A stretch of 64,000 bases of DNA from Pholiota molesta (Eukaryota > Basidiomycota > Agaricomycetes > Agaricales > Strophariaceae): contig JACGCK010000002.1 of the NCBI GenBank assembly GCA_014925825.1, positions 1,354,778 through 1,418,777 of the forward strand, read 5' to 3'. Of this stretch, positions 34,450 through 47,155 are shown one piece after another. The position numbers and the translations under genes are program-made. Each line of letters begins with the position of its first letter. Within the stretch, counting starts at the first letter, position 1. The notes under the pieces are model-generated. The model was not told the origin of the DNA, made no database searches, and was given only the letters and a program-made list of their open reading frames with translations.

Positions 34450-35240
34450 TTAGTCTCTTCTTTTTGAGACGGTTCCATCGATTAAGTAGAGGTCGCCATT
34501 GAGAGCCTTGATAAAATCATTAAAGACGATTGTTGTTTACAACGGCGGATACACACCTCCTTCTTTCCAATGATCCTGACACCATTCTCAAAGGTAACAC
34601 GACTCCACTCGGGGCCTTGGCCATTATTCTTAGTTATTGGGGTGAATGATACCGATTTGCCTTCCAGAAGAGTATTATGGCGATTGGAGTCTAGAGATAA
34701 GGGATATTCCTAAATTGTGGATTAAGTACTCTGTGTTTGGAAGAAGAATCAAGGAGTCAAAATTTAAAGACATACCGGAACGATGTGGGCTGAAACCCAA
34801 TCTTGAACATTTTTCTTCGATATTTTATCGAATTGCTCTTCCGTGAGCACAATTTCGGTACTAGTATCAGGTCCTTGATGTCTAGAAAGGACGCAAGACT
34901 AAGTATTGTTCTTCGTATAAGCACAGACATGCTGATGCTCACGGCTTCCTTGATAAAGCCATGACAGCCTTATTGGTTGGGACAAACACAGTTGCCTTCA
35001 CATTCTCGTCGGATAGAAGTGAGCTCAGTTCGAGTTCGCGAGCATATGAGTAAAAGATAGAGGCCGAAGGTTCGATTGTGAGTAGGTCTGCGAGTGTAGG
35101 CTTCGAGGTGGTCTGTGGGACGTATTCCGGTGCGTCTGGTGCAGGGTTCATGACGATTTGTTCTTCTGTCGACGCCACAGCAGAAGACATAGTAAGAAAA
35201 GAAGGGTAACAGTAGAGAAGAATACAGTTGGGAGCCTCAT
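34450..35240 (-). CDS. Secreted fasciclin (FAS1) domain protein
   Basis: Predicted secreted or cell-surface protein with one FAS1 fold, a family linked to cell adhesion. The start at 35240 gives MRLPTVFFSTVTLLFL, a good signal peptide, continuing TMSSAVAS with an AVA-S cleavage-like site once one missing T is allowed (plus-strand AAAA at 35197-35200). The mature part begins STEEQIVMNPAPDAPEY. FAS1 hallmarks: TLADLLTIEPSASIFYSYA, LSSLLSDENVKATVFVPTNKAVMAL (the FVPTN motif), then after introns ISKKNVQDWVSAHIVP (the H-box region), LLEGKSVSFTP, WSRVTFENGVRIIGKKE and ALNGDLYLIDGTVSKRRD, stop at 34450. The final IDGTV strand is the usual end of the domain. All introns are canonical. The single frame break falls in a homopolymer, as in the other genes. 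Confidence 0.85.
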
Positions 35241-36380
35241 GTTGCTTATGAGCTTGGCTAGGGTACCAGGCTTGTAGTTGGTGTAATTGAATGACCCCCA
35301 AATGACCGCAAGGCTTCCTGAATGGCTCGTTACGTAATATTACATCACGGTCATGCGACTTGTCTCTCCAAAGTTTCTTTCAAGTTTCTTTCCAAGTTTC
35401 CTGACCTCCTACCACATCGTAACCACGAGCAGCCCTTCAAACTGACTGCTATGCTTTCTTAGATATAATCTTCTGACTTGATCCTCTAATCAAAATTTCG
35501 AACATCACCTATGGCAATTCTCCTTCAACTCGTGCTTCTACGGACGTTGAATCAGGGACGACGAGTCAACATCTTGAATCTCTTGAATGCCTAAAGCCTT
35601 GAACGTTAACTCGCACTCCGATGCCCAGTGAATCAGGCAACGTACACGCCGCATTATTCTTCAAGCGCCCATACCGTGCTTTCTACTGGTTGTAGAGTCT
35701 TGACCTCGATGTCGACGAAAATCCAGGACCCTCATACTTGGGTACTCATGCCTAGTCAAGTAGCATATCGGGGCAACAAGTTGCTCTTGGTTACCTTCTC
35801 ATTTTCTATCTCTTCACCAATGGGGCTTCCAAGCTACATGGCCTGAGCTTCGGGGCTACACTCAAGAGCTTGCCATGATCCCGAGCTCTTTTTGCCCTGC
35901 TTTGGAGGTTACAGTGAAGTGAAGGTTATGCGCCAACACTGCCCGTTCTAAAGATAAGTGAGTTTTGCGCATCATAACTTACTACAGTAATAATTCTGAT
36001 TCGCCTTTATAGTAGATCATCTGTGTATCAATGAGAATGTATTCAATCGTTACTTAGTCAAGAAATACATATGGTCATTAACCTTCTCCAGATCCCTTCA
36101 CCTTCACCTTGCATGAAGTCACTATCCGCGAAAAGCATTCTTCCAAGCAGCAGATATGCGCAGCTGACTTCGCCCGAAGTTTGCCCGCAATTGATCCCGC
36201 ACCCTTCCCATTAAATTCTGCTAATTATACCCGCCGGCTCCCATGAGCCCCCGCTCTGCGCTGCACATATGGACTCATACGGACCGTCTCATGGGAAGAT
36301 TGCGCTGAACGACCTTAAAAGTTGCACTGGCTGACTTTAGCCCTTTGATTGTGCTTTTTACCTTCCCGCACTTTTTCATC
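35241..36380. other. Divergent intergenic region
   Basis: About 1.1 kb between the fasciclin gene (minus) and the aldo-keto reductase (plus), so it should contain both promoters. No gene recognised. Confidence 0.45.
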
Positions 36381-38168
36381 ATGACGACACCCCTCCAAAA
36401 CTGGCCTATACAACGCGAGTACGATCCCAAGGGAATGCCCTTCCGCCGCTTGGGACCGAGTGGATTGCGCGTTCCTGTCTTTTCTTTGGGAGGATGTAGG
36501 TGACGCAGGATCAGTGTCAAGATTAGATGTACTCAAGGGTCGTTTTCAAGGGTTGACGCTTGGTGGACTCTCAAGGGAGATTCAGTCAAGGTACACATCG
36601 GAAGTTTGCCAAAATGATCGTGCTGCTGATCTCTGTTTACGTTGAACAGGACATCGTCAAAACTGCCTTCGAAGCTGGAATCAACATGTTTGACACTGCG
36701 GAGGAGTATTCTGGAGGAAAGTCTGAAGAAGAACTGTAAGACTACCTATTCGCCCCCCTGTGACTTCGTATAGTAGTGCTAATACACATGTTCTTACTAG
36801 GGGTCGCGCGATCAGAGAGCTGGGTTTGCGTCGCAGCGACCTCATTCTGACGACGAAGATCTTCTGGGGTATCGGCAGAAAGGGACCGAACGACGGCGGC
36901 CTGTCTCGCAAACAGTACGCACCTGGCTCTGCATTTCATTGATGTCGAAAATGTTCTGAGATAAGGCGTCACCCCACCATAGCATTATCGAAGGGACGCG
37001 GGAGTCTCTCGCCCGACTTGGGGTGGACTACGTTGATGTTATTTTCGCGCATAGGCACGATCACAATGGTATGTCATTTGGGCGCTGGGACTTTGAAGCC
37101 CGGAACGGAAATAACGAAATGGCAAATATAGTGCCCATGGAAGAAATAGTCCGTGCTTTCAACTATGTTATCGAGAAAGGATGGGTAAGCCTTCCTTCAC
37201 ACCTAGGGATTGAGCTTCTTTCGTCTGATAATTTCTGTTCTAGGCCACTTATTGGGGAACTTCTGAATGGACCGCGCACGAAATTGAGGAAGCTTATCGT
37301 ATGTGTTATCCTGTTCCCTTATTAAGGCTTGGGAATGGCTCACAACTCCCACAGATGTAGCGACCAAACTCAATCTCATTGCCCCTATCGCTGAGCAATG
37401 CCAGCATAAGTGATTTGGGACAATGCTCCTCCGATGACAAAGGACTGATTTTCTTTCAGCATGTTCCATCGTAATCCTGAGAAAGAATACAGGTGAGCGG
37501 TCACTTTCTATAAATGCTCTGCCTTGTTACTAAATAGATTCTAGGCATCTTTACAAGAAGTATGGCTTGAGCACTACGACATATTCTTCACTTCTAGCCG
37601 GATTCTTGACTGGAAAGGTGCGACTATACATCTAACACACAGGAGACCTACACTGATAATTTACGTATGTGTTTAGTATAACGAGGGCATTCCAGAAAAC
37701 ACCCGTTTCCAGACGCATTCGGAAGAGTTCAATGGGTTTATCAAGACGCTGGACACACCTGAAGGCAAAGAAATGATTCTCAAAGTAAAGGAACTGACCA
37801 AGATAGCTCAAGAGGGTATATCTCTTCCCCTGTCATATGCCCATTTCCGATTTTTCACCCGAATTTCATGTTTCTCTAAGATCTGCAAACAACCATGACG
37901 GCGCTGGCTCTCGCCTGGGTAGCGAAGAATCCTAATACGGCCACAGTGATCCTCGGCGCGTCAAAACCGGAGCAAATTACACAGAATCTCAAGGCGCTCG
38001 AAGTGATCCCAAAGTTGACGCCTGAAATCCTGCACAAGATTGATCAAATTCTGAGCAATACACCTGCTGCACTTGTATGTATCTTGTCCGTTGATGATGG
38101 TATACTGACTGATACTCCTTTAGCCGTCCCATGGTCGCCCTATGCTCGATCGCTACGGACGTATTTAA
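36381..38168 (+). CDS. Aldo-keto reductase, Kv channel beta-subunit type, copy 1
   Basis: NADPH-dependent oxidoreductase of the aldo-keto reductase superfamily, closest in style to voltage-gated K+ channel beta subunits. Start at 36381 (MTTPLQNWPIQREYDPKG). Exons give [187 protein letters not shown] and [17 protein letters not shown]. The catalytic tetrad is visible: Asp and Tyr in FDTAEEY, Lys in TTK, His in FAHR. One A appears missing at 36567 (LGG / TLKGDSVK), breaking the frame. The tail PSHGRPMLDRYGRI is tentative. It faces the paralog at 38331 tail to tail, 162 bases apart. Confidence 0.9.
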
Positions 38169-38330
38169 ACATCAAAGCGCATTTCGGAATTGAGGAGAAT
38201 GAGCAAAAGACCAACTTGAATATAACCAATGAACCCAAGATCGTGCGGGAAAGTCAAGCGATCCTGTGTACAACATGCATTATTCATGCCGAAGTTATTA
38301 TCATATATTTACATCTGTGAAAGTCCTCGT

Positions 38331-40074
38331 TTATAATTTGGCAAATTTATCCAACCTTTGCCTTCCTTCGGGATGCTAGACAAACAGGGTCAAGATCAAG
38401 GACTTCGATTAGGTTTATACTCAGGACGCTTACCACTGGTTTTGGCTTATTACCCAGAATATGATCGATCTTGGCTAGGATTTCTGGCGTAAGCTTTGGA
38501 ATAACCTCGAGCGCTTTCAGGTTATCCAGAATCTGTTGTGGGCTTGTAGCGCCGAGAATAACGGTCGAGGTGTTCGGATTCCTTGCAATCCACGCGAGCG
38601 CCAGAGCGGCTGGTGTCGTATTCAATTCTAGTTGACAATAAGCATCACTTTTGGTATGAAGATAAATCATGACTGTGAATTACCCTCTTTTGCCAACTTC
38701 GTGAGCGCGCGGACTTTGTTGATCTTGTCCAGACCTTCTGGTGTCTCGTGCAGACTTTTTGCTCTATTCTTCAGGAAGTTATGGGTTGCATAACGGGACC
38801 CCTCTGGAATTCCGTCGTTGTACTATGGTCGACCTGCGGTTAATTTATGATACATATACTGAGAGAGCTTCGAAATACCTTTCCAGTGAGCAGGCCTCCT
38901 GCGAGTGCTGACCAGACAGTTGTTCCTAGGCCGTACTTTTGGTACAGCGGGCTATACCAGTTATTGTTGTAGATTAACGCGATGAATAATTTTAGACGTA
39001 CTCGTATTCCTTCTCCGGACGTTCGCGATGGAACATGCTATATCGTTTTCAGCATCAAGTATTGGCTTGATGACAGCTATACAAAGTGTATACACTCACT
39101 TGTGCTCGCATTGTTCTGCGATAGGCCCAATGAGACCAAACCTTGCAGCGACGTCTACAATGCTTAGCCTATGGTTACAGAATGAAGATATGAGTCGGGC
39201 TTACGGTGCGCCTCTTCGATCTCTCTGGCGCTCCATTCAGAGGTAGCCCAGTAGTATGCCTGCAGGTATCAGATCATTTCCGAAAGACAGCGAGTATACA
39301 GAGGTATACACATGTACTTACCCAGCCTTTTCAATGACATGATTAAAGGCGCGCACAATTTCTTCCATGGGACTAAAAACAAGATTGGCTTCATTCAATC
39401 TGGAAAGATATAAGCACCTTACCAGTATTATCGGGACGATGCGCAAAAATAACATCAACGTAATCCATTTGAAGACGCTCTAAACAAGCTTTCGTTCCTT
39501 CGATGATACTTTACACACAGAAATTGAGCTCCCTGAAGTAGGACGAAGGAAAAAAAACAGTACGCACTGTTTTCGGCTCAAGCCCTGGTCATTGGGGCTT
39601 CCTCCGTGTTTATATCCGTAGAATACTTTCGTCGTAATGATTAAGTCGCTTCGTTCTATGTTTAATTCCTTGATGACGCGACCTCTGTCAAACAAGTCGA
39701 GCTGAGAAGCCGAAGCATCTGGAATATTGTTAAACGCACATCTCTTCCTCTGATTTCCCGTTGGCATAGATTTCCGCAGTATCTATCATGTTGATGCCAT
39801 TGTCAAAAGCAGTTTTGATGATTTCCTGCATCAAGTTAGTTCGGCTCTAGCGATCATATATCATGATAATGCATACCTTCACGGGATCGCCGACAACGGT
39901 GCTTCCAAAGGTCAACCCTGTCCACGACGTTTCAGACAGCCAGTTTTGACAGAACCAATCGCACCTACATCCTCCAAGTGAAAACAATGGCACTCTGAGT
40001 CCACTCGGACCCAGACGACGAAACGGCATCCCTTTTGTCTTGTAAACCCTCTTGGGTTGCGCGGAGGAGGTCAT
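38331..40074 (-). CDS. Aldo-keto reductase, Kv channel beta-subunit type, copy 2
   Basis: Paralog of the plus-strand neighbour. Start at 40074 ([15 protein letters not shown]), then [18 protein letters not shown] and, after an intron, [196 protein letters not shown] and [21 protein letters not shown]; the last exon gives [14 protein letters not shown] and stop. The catalytic Asp, Tyr, Lys and His are all present. Two bases are missing in one short exon: a C run (plus GGG at 39369-39371) before MEEIV and an A run (plus TTTT at 39328-39331) in EKGW. Likely cytosolic carbonyl reductase; substrate unknown. Confidence 0.88.
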
Positions 40075-40361
40075 TTCCGCAAGAGTTTCTGGGTGACGGA
40101 GGGGAAATAGGCAAAAAGCTCAGGAGGAGAGAAACGAAGGAGAAGATACGAGTAACATGAATCTTAGCTACATGTTTGCGAATAGTCCTTACGCGCCGCG
40201 GATCAGAGTACGGTGGAAACATACACGTATATCGGTTATTCAGGGACCCGAGCCGGTGGCCTCAAGATGGCTGGTATTCCCAGTTGATCTTCATTCACTT
40301 ATCTATTATCTGGCTGCAAGTGAATATCTTTTAACAATAAATATCGACTACTCACACTATA

Positions 40362-42320
40362 TTATACAACTTCTTTACCGTCGCTCTTATAGATCTTACC
40401 CCCTTTCATAACAAATGCCACACCTGTCGTCAACGCCTCTCCGAATTCCTTTGCCGATCCATCCAACGAGCCTACCACACCCACCAAATCCGCCGCCCAC
40501 CCTGCGCGAATAGCACCAAATGGTACCCCTCTTTCCAGCTCATCCTTAAGTCCCGCCCGTTCGTGCCATGCTCCAAGAAACCAGATAATCCTCCCTCCTC
40601 CAACGCCTCCACACGGCGCTCGCCTCTGGCGCCATCCCATTCCATACCGCGGACACACTTCCACCCACCATACGTCGCCCAGCTGAGCACCTTCGCCCAA
40701 TCTGCGCCGAGCGTACGCATGATGAAGAGTTCCAGAGCGTTCAAGCCGTGGGCGAACACGCCTGTATCGCCCCCGCACGCGATGTTCTCCATACCCACGC
40801 GGAGCGCCGCCTTAAACGTCGCCTGGCCCGCCTCCCAGCGCCGCCGCGCGAATTCAGAGCCCCTGCTGTTAGCGTACAGCGTGTACAGAGCGCCGAGTGT
40901 CGGCACCCACGTTGTGGCCCCATGGTCCTTGTGAAATTTGCGCAGGAGGGTGCTGTCTCCAGTTGGTTGGTCATACAGCTCGACGCCATGTTCGATGCTG
41001 TCGACGCCCAAGTCGAGGAGGGTGTTGATGGCGCCGGCGGTGTTTGCATGCGCGCAGACTTTGACGCCGCGCGCGTGTGCGGTGTCGATCATGGCTTTGA
41101 GCTCATCTTTGTTGAATGTGGCGATCGATTCTGTCGCGATGGAAGGGGAAACGTCTGACATGCGGGCACGGCAGGAATAATCTGCACCCGCAAAGCCCCA
41201 TCAAACATTGGGCGTTATGAACGCTGTCAGTCTACGTACCTGCATAAATCTGAGGGATATATTCAGTATTCTTCTTGATGTGTATGAAAATCGGACTCAC
41301 TTTGATCCAATCAGCACCAGCGCCTATTTGCTTTCGCACTTCTTTGACACAGTTATCGACTCCATCTACGGGCTCAGCACCATTTACGCCATCAACACCC
41401 TGCTGGGATGGATAGAGTGAACTTCTTGGGCCTTATAATGAAAGAGCGTGATATTATGTCCGCAAGTAACTTCTGGAAGGCCTGCAGATACGTACCATAA
41501 GATCCCGTGGAGATGATAGCTCTTGTAACACAATAATATCGTGGTCCTGGAATGATAGCGTTTTTGCCAGAGAGACATTTTCTTAGACCAATATCGGCAT
41601 CAAAGGCGCCTTCTGTGCCTAAATCTCTGCGAAAATTAGTGTTTTGTTCGTAGATTATTTTCGACCCAACTGCGCAGTGAACACACCTCACCGTTGTAAA
41701 ACCCGCAAGAAGCGTCTTCCGCGCGTGCACCGTCGCGCGCACAGTGCGCTCTGCGAGACTTTCCTTGTTGACTTGGTCCTCCCAAGGCGTTTCAGAGTAG
41801 GGATGAAGAAATACTTGCCAAACAGTGTCAGCGTGAAGAGGTCTACCCGAATGTTGCGTCCGACACTGATTGGCCACTCACAATGTACATGCACGTCGAC
41901 GAGCCCAGGCAAGATAGTCATGCCCCCCATATCGAGCGTGGTCACTTCCAGCTCCACCCTAGCAGGTTCTCCCTCGCCACCAAATCTCTCTTCGACACTC
42001 CTCCGCGCCCCTAACGCGATTTTGCGCATGTCTGCAACCACGGTCGCTGCCAAGTGTCGTGGCGATACGTCAAGTACGATGCCTGCTTCGCGATCGATCG
42101 TGATCACCTGGTTCGGGACGAGAACGCGCTCAACTGGGTCGAAGAGTTGTCCTACGAGGACCTGGTAGATCTGGCGCCGCCGGATGGACGGTCGGGTGCT
42201 TGTGGTAGATACACTAGGTGTCATTTGGGGCGTGTTCCGGGTCTGATTCAGAGCATTGCGTGGTATGGACTGCGGAATTGTCGGTGTCGGTGTGGTTGTG
42301 CTGGATGTCATCCGTGGCAA
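40362..42320 (-). CDS. Amidohydrolase-superfamily enzyme
   Basis: Metal-dependent hydrolase with the amidohydrolase TIM-barrel. The start at 42320 (or Met 42311) is followed by a long Thr/Pro/Ser-rich leader, then the beta-sandwich part (QIYQVLVGQLFDPVERVL) and LPGLVDVHVH, the HxH metal motif, split by an intron from LFLHPYSETPWEDQV. Further exons: SLAERTVRATVHARKTLLAGFTTVR, DLGTEGAFDADIGLRK, IIPGPRYYCVTRAIISTG, GADWIKIYADY (the likely bridging Lys), AHARGVKVCAHAN and DSIEHGVELYD (two more metal His) and IACGGDTGVFAHG (catalytic Asp), ending PFGAIRAGWAADLVGVVG and FVMKGGKIYKSDGKEVV. One base is missing at a GG pair (plus CC at 40573-40574) between SGFL and GAWHERAGLKDEL. It resembles imidazolonepropionase-like and fungal carboxypeptidase/ochratoxinase-like amidohydrolases; substrate cannot be told from sequence. 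Confidence 0.88.
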
Positions 42321-45300
42321 CTAGGGTGAGGCCCCGTAGCGATATTAATGCACGCAAAAAAGTATCAAGTATGCGTAGTATGTGGTAGACGTCACGGTCG
42401 TGTTGGTCCTGCGGCAGGCCGAATGGGAATCAGTGTAAGCCAATTGGCGGCCGCTTAACGTTCGGAAGCGCCCGCCCGCGTGGGACCCTCATGTACAACG
42501 TTATAAATAACTTCACCAAAACTTCTATGTTCTTCAGCCAATGTTTTGATATCAGATACAGCCAGAAAAAGGCCGAAAGTAAAACGGAAGGCTCATAGCC
42601 TGACTCGGAGTCATGAAATTTTGATCAAGCAAAATTTACCATACATGAGTATCTAAAAGCCCCGCGCCATTCGACGGCAACACAAAGCATGAAAATTGCA
42701 GTCCTTGCCTAACTGCGCCTATGTATTTATTCTGATATGGAAGCAGGTTTTATCCGCAACAAAACGAAGTAGAAATATGAGTGCAGATCATATGGGTGTG
42801 TGAAGCAGGAGCAGGCTGACCCGGCGGGCAACAAGAAGCCATCACATATAACAACAATCAACGTTCAACTTCAATAAATACAAGTGCTTCGGCTCTATAA
42901 GTTTCGATAAAGGCATAGCGAGGGGTGGAAAGATGTGCGTTTGGATGGAGGAGCTCGTACAGTTATTGGCTGGGATCGGCCAAAGACCGGCGCCTAAATT
43001 GGAATACGACGTATGGTCAGCTATGTCGGCTATATGGACTGAATTAGAGTCCATAAATGCTTATATAGGTTAGCACGTAGTCTATCATTGGAAAAGCGGT
43101 AGACCCACATGAAGACATTCCAAGTGATGCTAGCCAGATTAGAAGCAATCTCGGAGCAGGGCATGCATTGGTTATTACTATTAAATGCAAGTCGGAGGGC
43201 CACAATGTGGGTGACCCCAGCGTAGAGCCCGCCGCTGTTTGGATTCTTCTGCTCCGAGCGTAGCGGGGTGATATCAAGATGTATGTACGAGTATGGAATG
43301 AAATTCACAGTGATATTTTCATTACCGTCTGGTTTGAATGTACAGAAACCGTAACCTTAAATACTACAATGGAGTGAGTAGATACATCTCGCCTCTAGGA
43401 TACTCAGGTTCAATGGCATTAAATCAACCCAAGTAAATCCCGGATCCCATCTTTTGCGATGTATGTGCTTAAGCAATTTCGCCGGCGTTGGGGGTGTATT
43501 TTACGTCTCTGGTGCTTGCAACAGCATATCTCCAACGGTAGCAACGTTTGTCTCTTTTAAATTTAGTCTGTGGGCGCGGTGTGATACATGCTTTCATGCC
43601 ACTTGCCAATGGAGCAGGCACAGTCCTCGCTACCTACATGCTATCTACGCCTAGATGTTTATTGTCTTTCAGAAGCCCCGGTGATGTCCAACTTAGATAC
43701 CCCCTGCTTGCCAAAGGAATGGTCTTTCTCAATGTAGATGCCTGTCTAGATCATTGCTCGATTACCGTATATCCTGACATGCACCAATGAAAACCACGCT
43801 GTGTATTCGTCTCAGATAGCAAATTTGAAATAGAAAGTTGATAAGCTACTGCGGCGGAATGGATCTTGAATAATTCTCCTGTTAAATAGGACGCTGTTAT
43901 ACCGCTAAATGAGCGACCTTGAGGGACTCAATAAATTTTCTGATGCTGGGTGCTAGAATCAGCAACATTTTCATTATAATTACACTCATAATTAGAATCC
44001 TGCGCCTTCTAAAAACCCTTCGATAGATACAAATTCTGTAGGACTCTCCGAATGTAGGTCGCTAAGTCCCCATCTGTGAACTGAAACCCTGCAAAAATTC
44101 CAGAGATATGTGGACCTAAAAACACGAATTTCAACGACCAAAGAAGTAAGCTGTATAGCCGGGCCAAAGATTAATGGCAGCTAGTCTCTATTTTTGGTGT
44201 ATTTGATCACTTTAATTGTTAGCATTGGTTTATGCACACCTTACTTCCTATTGATTCGAAAATAGCTCCATGATTGTTCTATGGTAATAGACCTCATTGT
44301 TTACTGCCGTTCGCTTCTCCGTCGAAATTCGAACATGCGGTAACACTTACGATACTTTGACCGTGTGCCAGTCCTACAGCACCCGCGAGTCTATAAGCTG
44401 CTGACATCGAGTTCAACATAAGCAGCTAAGATCATGCGGCATGCGCTCGATAAGTATTAGAGCGCCCGCCGCCCGCAAGTTCATTTCGTTTTTCGGATTG
44501 ACACTCAAAGCATTCTCAATGGCCAGCGACAGACCCGAAAATCGATCTATGTCATTAATACTTACGAAGTTTCATGTTCACTTAGTAAACTGGCTTCTAG
44601 GACCGAGGAACTACTATTTGACCTACCTGAATTCTAATGGTATGGGCCTACGTGGGTCTACGCTCAAAAAAATGGACTATCCTGCCAGTGGTACTCAGTA
44701 CTCTTATCTCCCTTCAGACAAGATCATTTCTGTTTATTTTTGTGGCGCGCGTGAATCCCGCCTGTATTGATATCATAGCTATATCCACCAGCTCACTAAG
44801 CGTGTCTGTAGTCCTCTGGTTGTTCTTCTACCGTACTTTATTCATAGTCAGCGACACCATACTGACCTCGTCTCGTTCTCTCAATCCCTCGCCGTCTTTG
44901 CACTGTCTGACACATCTAGGCTAAGTAATTGATCTCCGTTGTCTATATTTCCGACTTTGTTAAGTATGTTCTATTGATGAGCGCGTCTCCACTTTTTCCC
45001 TATACTGATAGATAAGCCCTTCAGTTAAACTCAATGTTAACCCACGCCATCTTCGTAAATGCCGTCTTCATACTCTGCTTGCCATCTTCATCTCCGTCCT
45101 GTCCTATCTCGGCAATTTCGACCCGACATCCTCACCCCAATAGTATCAATGCATCACAGGCGCTTACACCCTTCGAACCCTATTGGAATGGATGGAAAGT
45201 CAAGTTAATACCGCCCTGGCTTGATCCCCGTCACTGTGTGTTTAGATCTCGGCGAGTGGCATCCTGCATGCTCTAGAGTCTAGACCTCAGGCGCGCAGGC

Positions 45301-46746
45301 GCGCCGGTGGAATTGCGCTGCGAAGTCACAATTCCGCGAACGTTTACACGCCACCGTCCACGTCGTCTATATCTGTATCCCCTTGGTGGGCAGGCCCATG
45401 CGAGGGGCGCCAGAGCCTAGATCATTGCTCATTCAGCATGGAAGGGTCCTGAAGCTGCGAAAGTCTACACGCGCGGGAACATAGCACGCATCTGCGCTCA
45501 TGTATGTAAGTAGTGGTATTCAAATCGATAGCACATGGGAAACTTCCGACGATGCATGGAGAAGCCGTTCTGCACTGTGGCAGTACGGTCGAACCTCTCA
45601 TACCCTTCGGTGGACGGTCTGCCCTATGGGTTATGGGAGGTTATGGGTTTGAGAGCCATTTTGGTCTTGACACTGGTGGATCCAGAAAGCTACCGGTTAT
45701 GGGCAATATGGCTACAGAGTATGGGTTAGAGCAGAACGTTCGACCGCATGCGAATTATGGTGTCAAAGACGTACGTATTTTGTCGTTTGTCGCGCTCGGT
45801 GTTGCGCGCACGGAGATCGCCTCTGACAGTGATTGAAAAAGAAAAAAATGTAGATTCCATGTCGTTATCATTTAGTCACTGTGGTGTGTTAGAACTGATC
45901 AAGCAGGCTGGAAGGGGGGATATATATTTAAATGACAATCATTCAAGATTCAAGAAGCAGCTTACCAGAAAGTGGAAGACGGGGAACTCGCATGGATCCC
46001 ACGCTCCAATTTCAGCCCATCTTCACTCCTTCGGTGGCCTCGGTATAATGGAGTACCGGTATCAAATTAATACTGACTGCAGGCTAGCTGCGGCGGCAAA
46101 GAGCATGGGGCAGAAACATTATCTTGAAATTGTCGTGCGAATAAAATGTAATGTTGCAAAACAAAATGTGAATGGGAGACGGGGATGACTATGCTTTTTA
46201 GTGGCCTAGATTCGGATCTGGAACTCGCGCAAGTAGCAAGCCCTTTGTCAAAGCCAATCATTTCCAAGACAAAAAGTCTCTTCCACGCTCTGTGACGTCG
46301 TTCCACCTGAGTCCTGGGAATGACGGCGATCAATGTACAATACATGATCCTGAGCAGAAATAATACTATTCCTGTAAATTGGTCGGGCTGTGCTATCTGA
46401 TAATCAGAAACTCTCGTAAAATTTGTGGTAGGATTGACATGGAGTCTTTGAAAATAGCACTATTACTTATGGGCCATGGCAAAGGAGATAAAAAATGTGT
46501 TATACGTGCGGCGGAATTTACTTATCTTGAATCTTAAGAGATTCGACATCAAAAACATCGAGATCCTAGTTATTACCATACTAAATTTCTCATCCAACGG
46601 TATGTTATCCGCAACGCACTGCGCTTCTGATGTGCTCGAGACATCGTTGTGGCACACTTAATTACGCTTCATTACGGCGTCCTCGAACTAAAATAGGAAC
46701 TCAACTGAATCCTGAATCAAAGGATCCCAAAACCCTGACCACCCAT
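42321..46746. other. 4.4 kb gene-poor region
   Basis: No gene with a coherent exon series was found. A hydrophobic ORF at 44637-44924 could be a worn membrane-protein relic, but I could not align it to the DUF6534-like pair with confidence. A short inverted repeat (GGAATTG / CAATTCC) lies at about 45310-45335 next to GGCGCGCC-like sequence. This looks like accumulated non-coding or old transposon-derived DNA. Confidence 0.45.
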
Positions 46747-47155
46747 TATCCTGGGATTGCGGTGCAGAGATGCGCGAGGGGGGCGTGCGCTCGCGGCGGC
46801 CTGACGATACATAGCGCGAGTCAGACGGTATGTAGGCGCGCCCGCAATGCGTCGGCGTCACCGCGTCCGCGCGCGACTCGACGCCGCGCTCTCATAATAA
46901 GTACATAGTGAAGAGGGAGGCCAACAAGGGTTTTGCCTGTACCGGTTAGGGCTTATCCTGGGATTGCGGTGCAGAGACGACGGGGGCGTGCGCTCGCGGC
47001 GGCCTTATGCGGCGAGTCAGACGGTATGTACATGTAGGCGCGCCGCAACGCGTGCGGCGTCACCGCGTCGGCGCGCACTCGACGGCGCGCTCTCATACAT
47101 ACAAGTACATAGTGAAGAGGAGATCAACAAGGTTTTGCCTGTACCGCTCAGGGCT
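46747..47155 (+). repeat. GC-rich tandem duplication, two units of about 205 bp
   Basis: Unit 1 is 46747-46953 and unit 2 is 46954-47155, head to tail. Both begin TATCCTGGGATTGCGGTGCA, contain GCGTGCGCTCGCGGCGGCC, GAGTCAGACGGTATGTA and AAGTACATAGTGAAGAG, and end with TTTTGCCTGTACCG and GGGCT. Units differ by scattered substitutions and small indels. CpG density is far above the surroundings. Confidence 0.9.

Noticed and set aside
44441..44924. Relic of a third DUF6534-like membrane protein
   Set aside because: The ORF is hydrophobic but the exon order and key stretches of the intact pair could not be matched.
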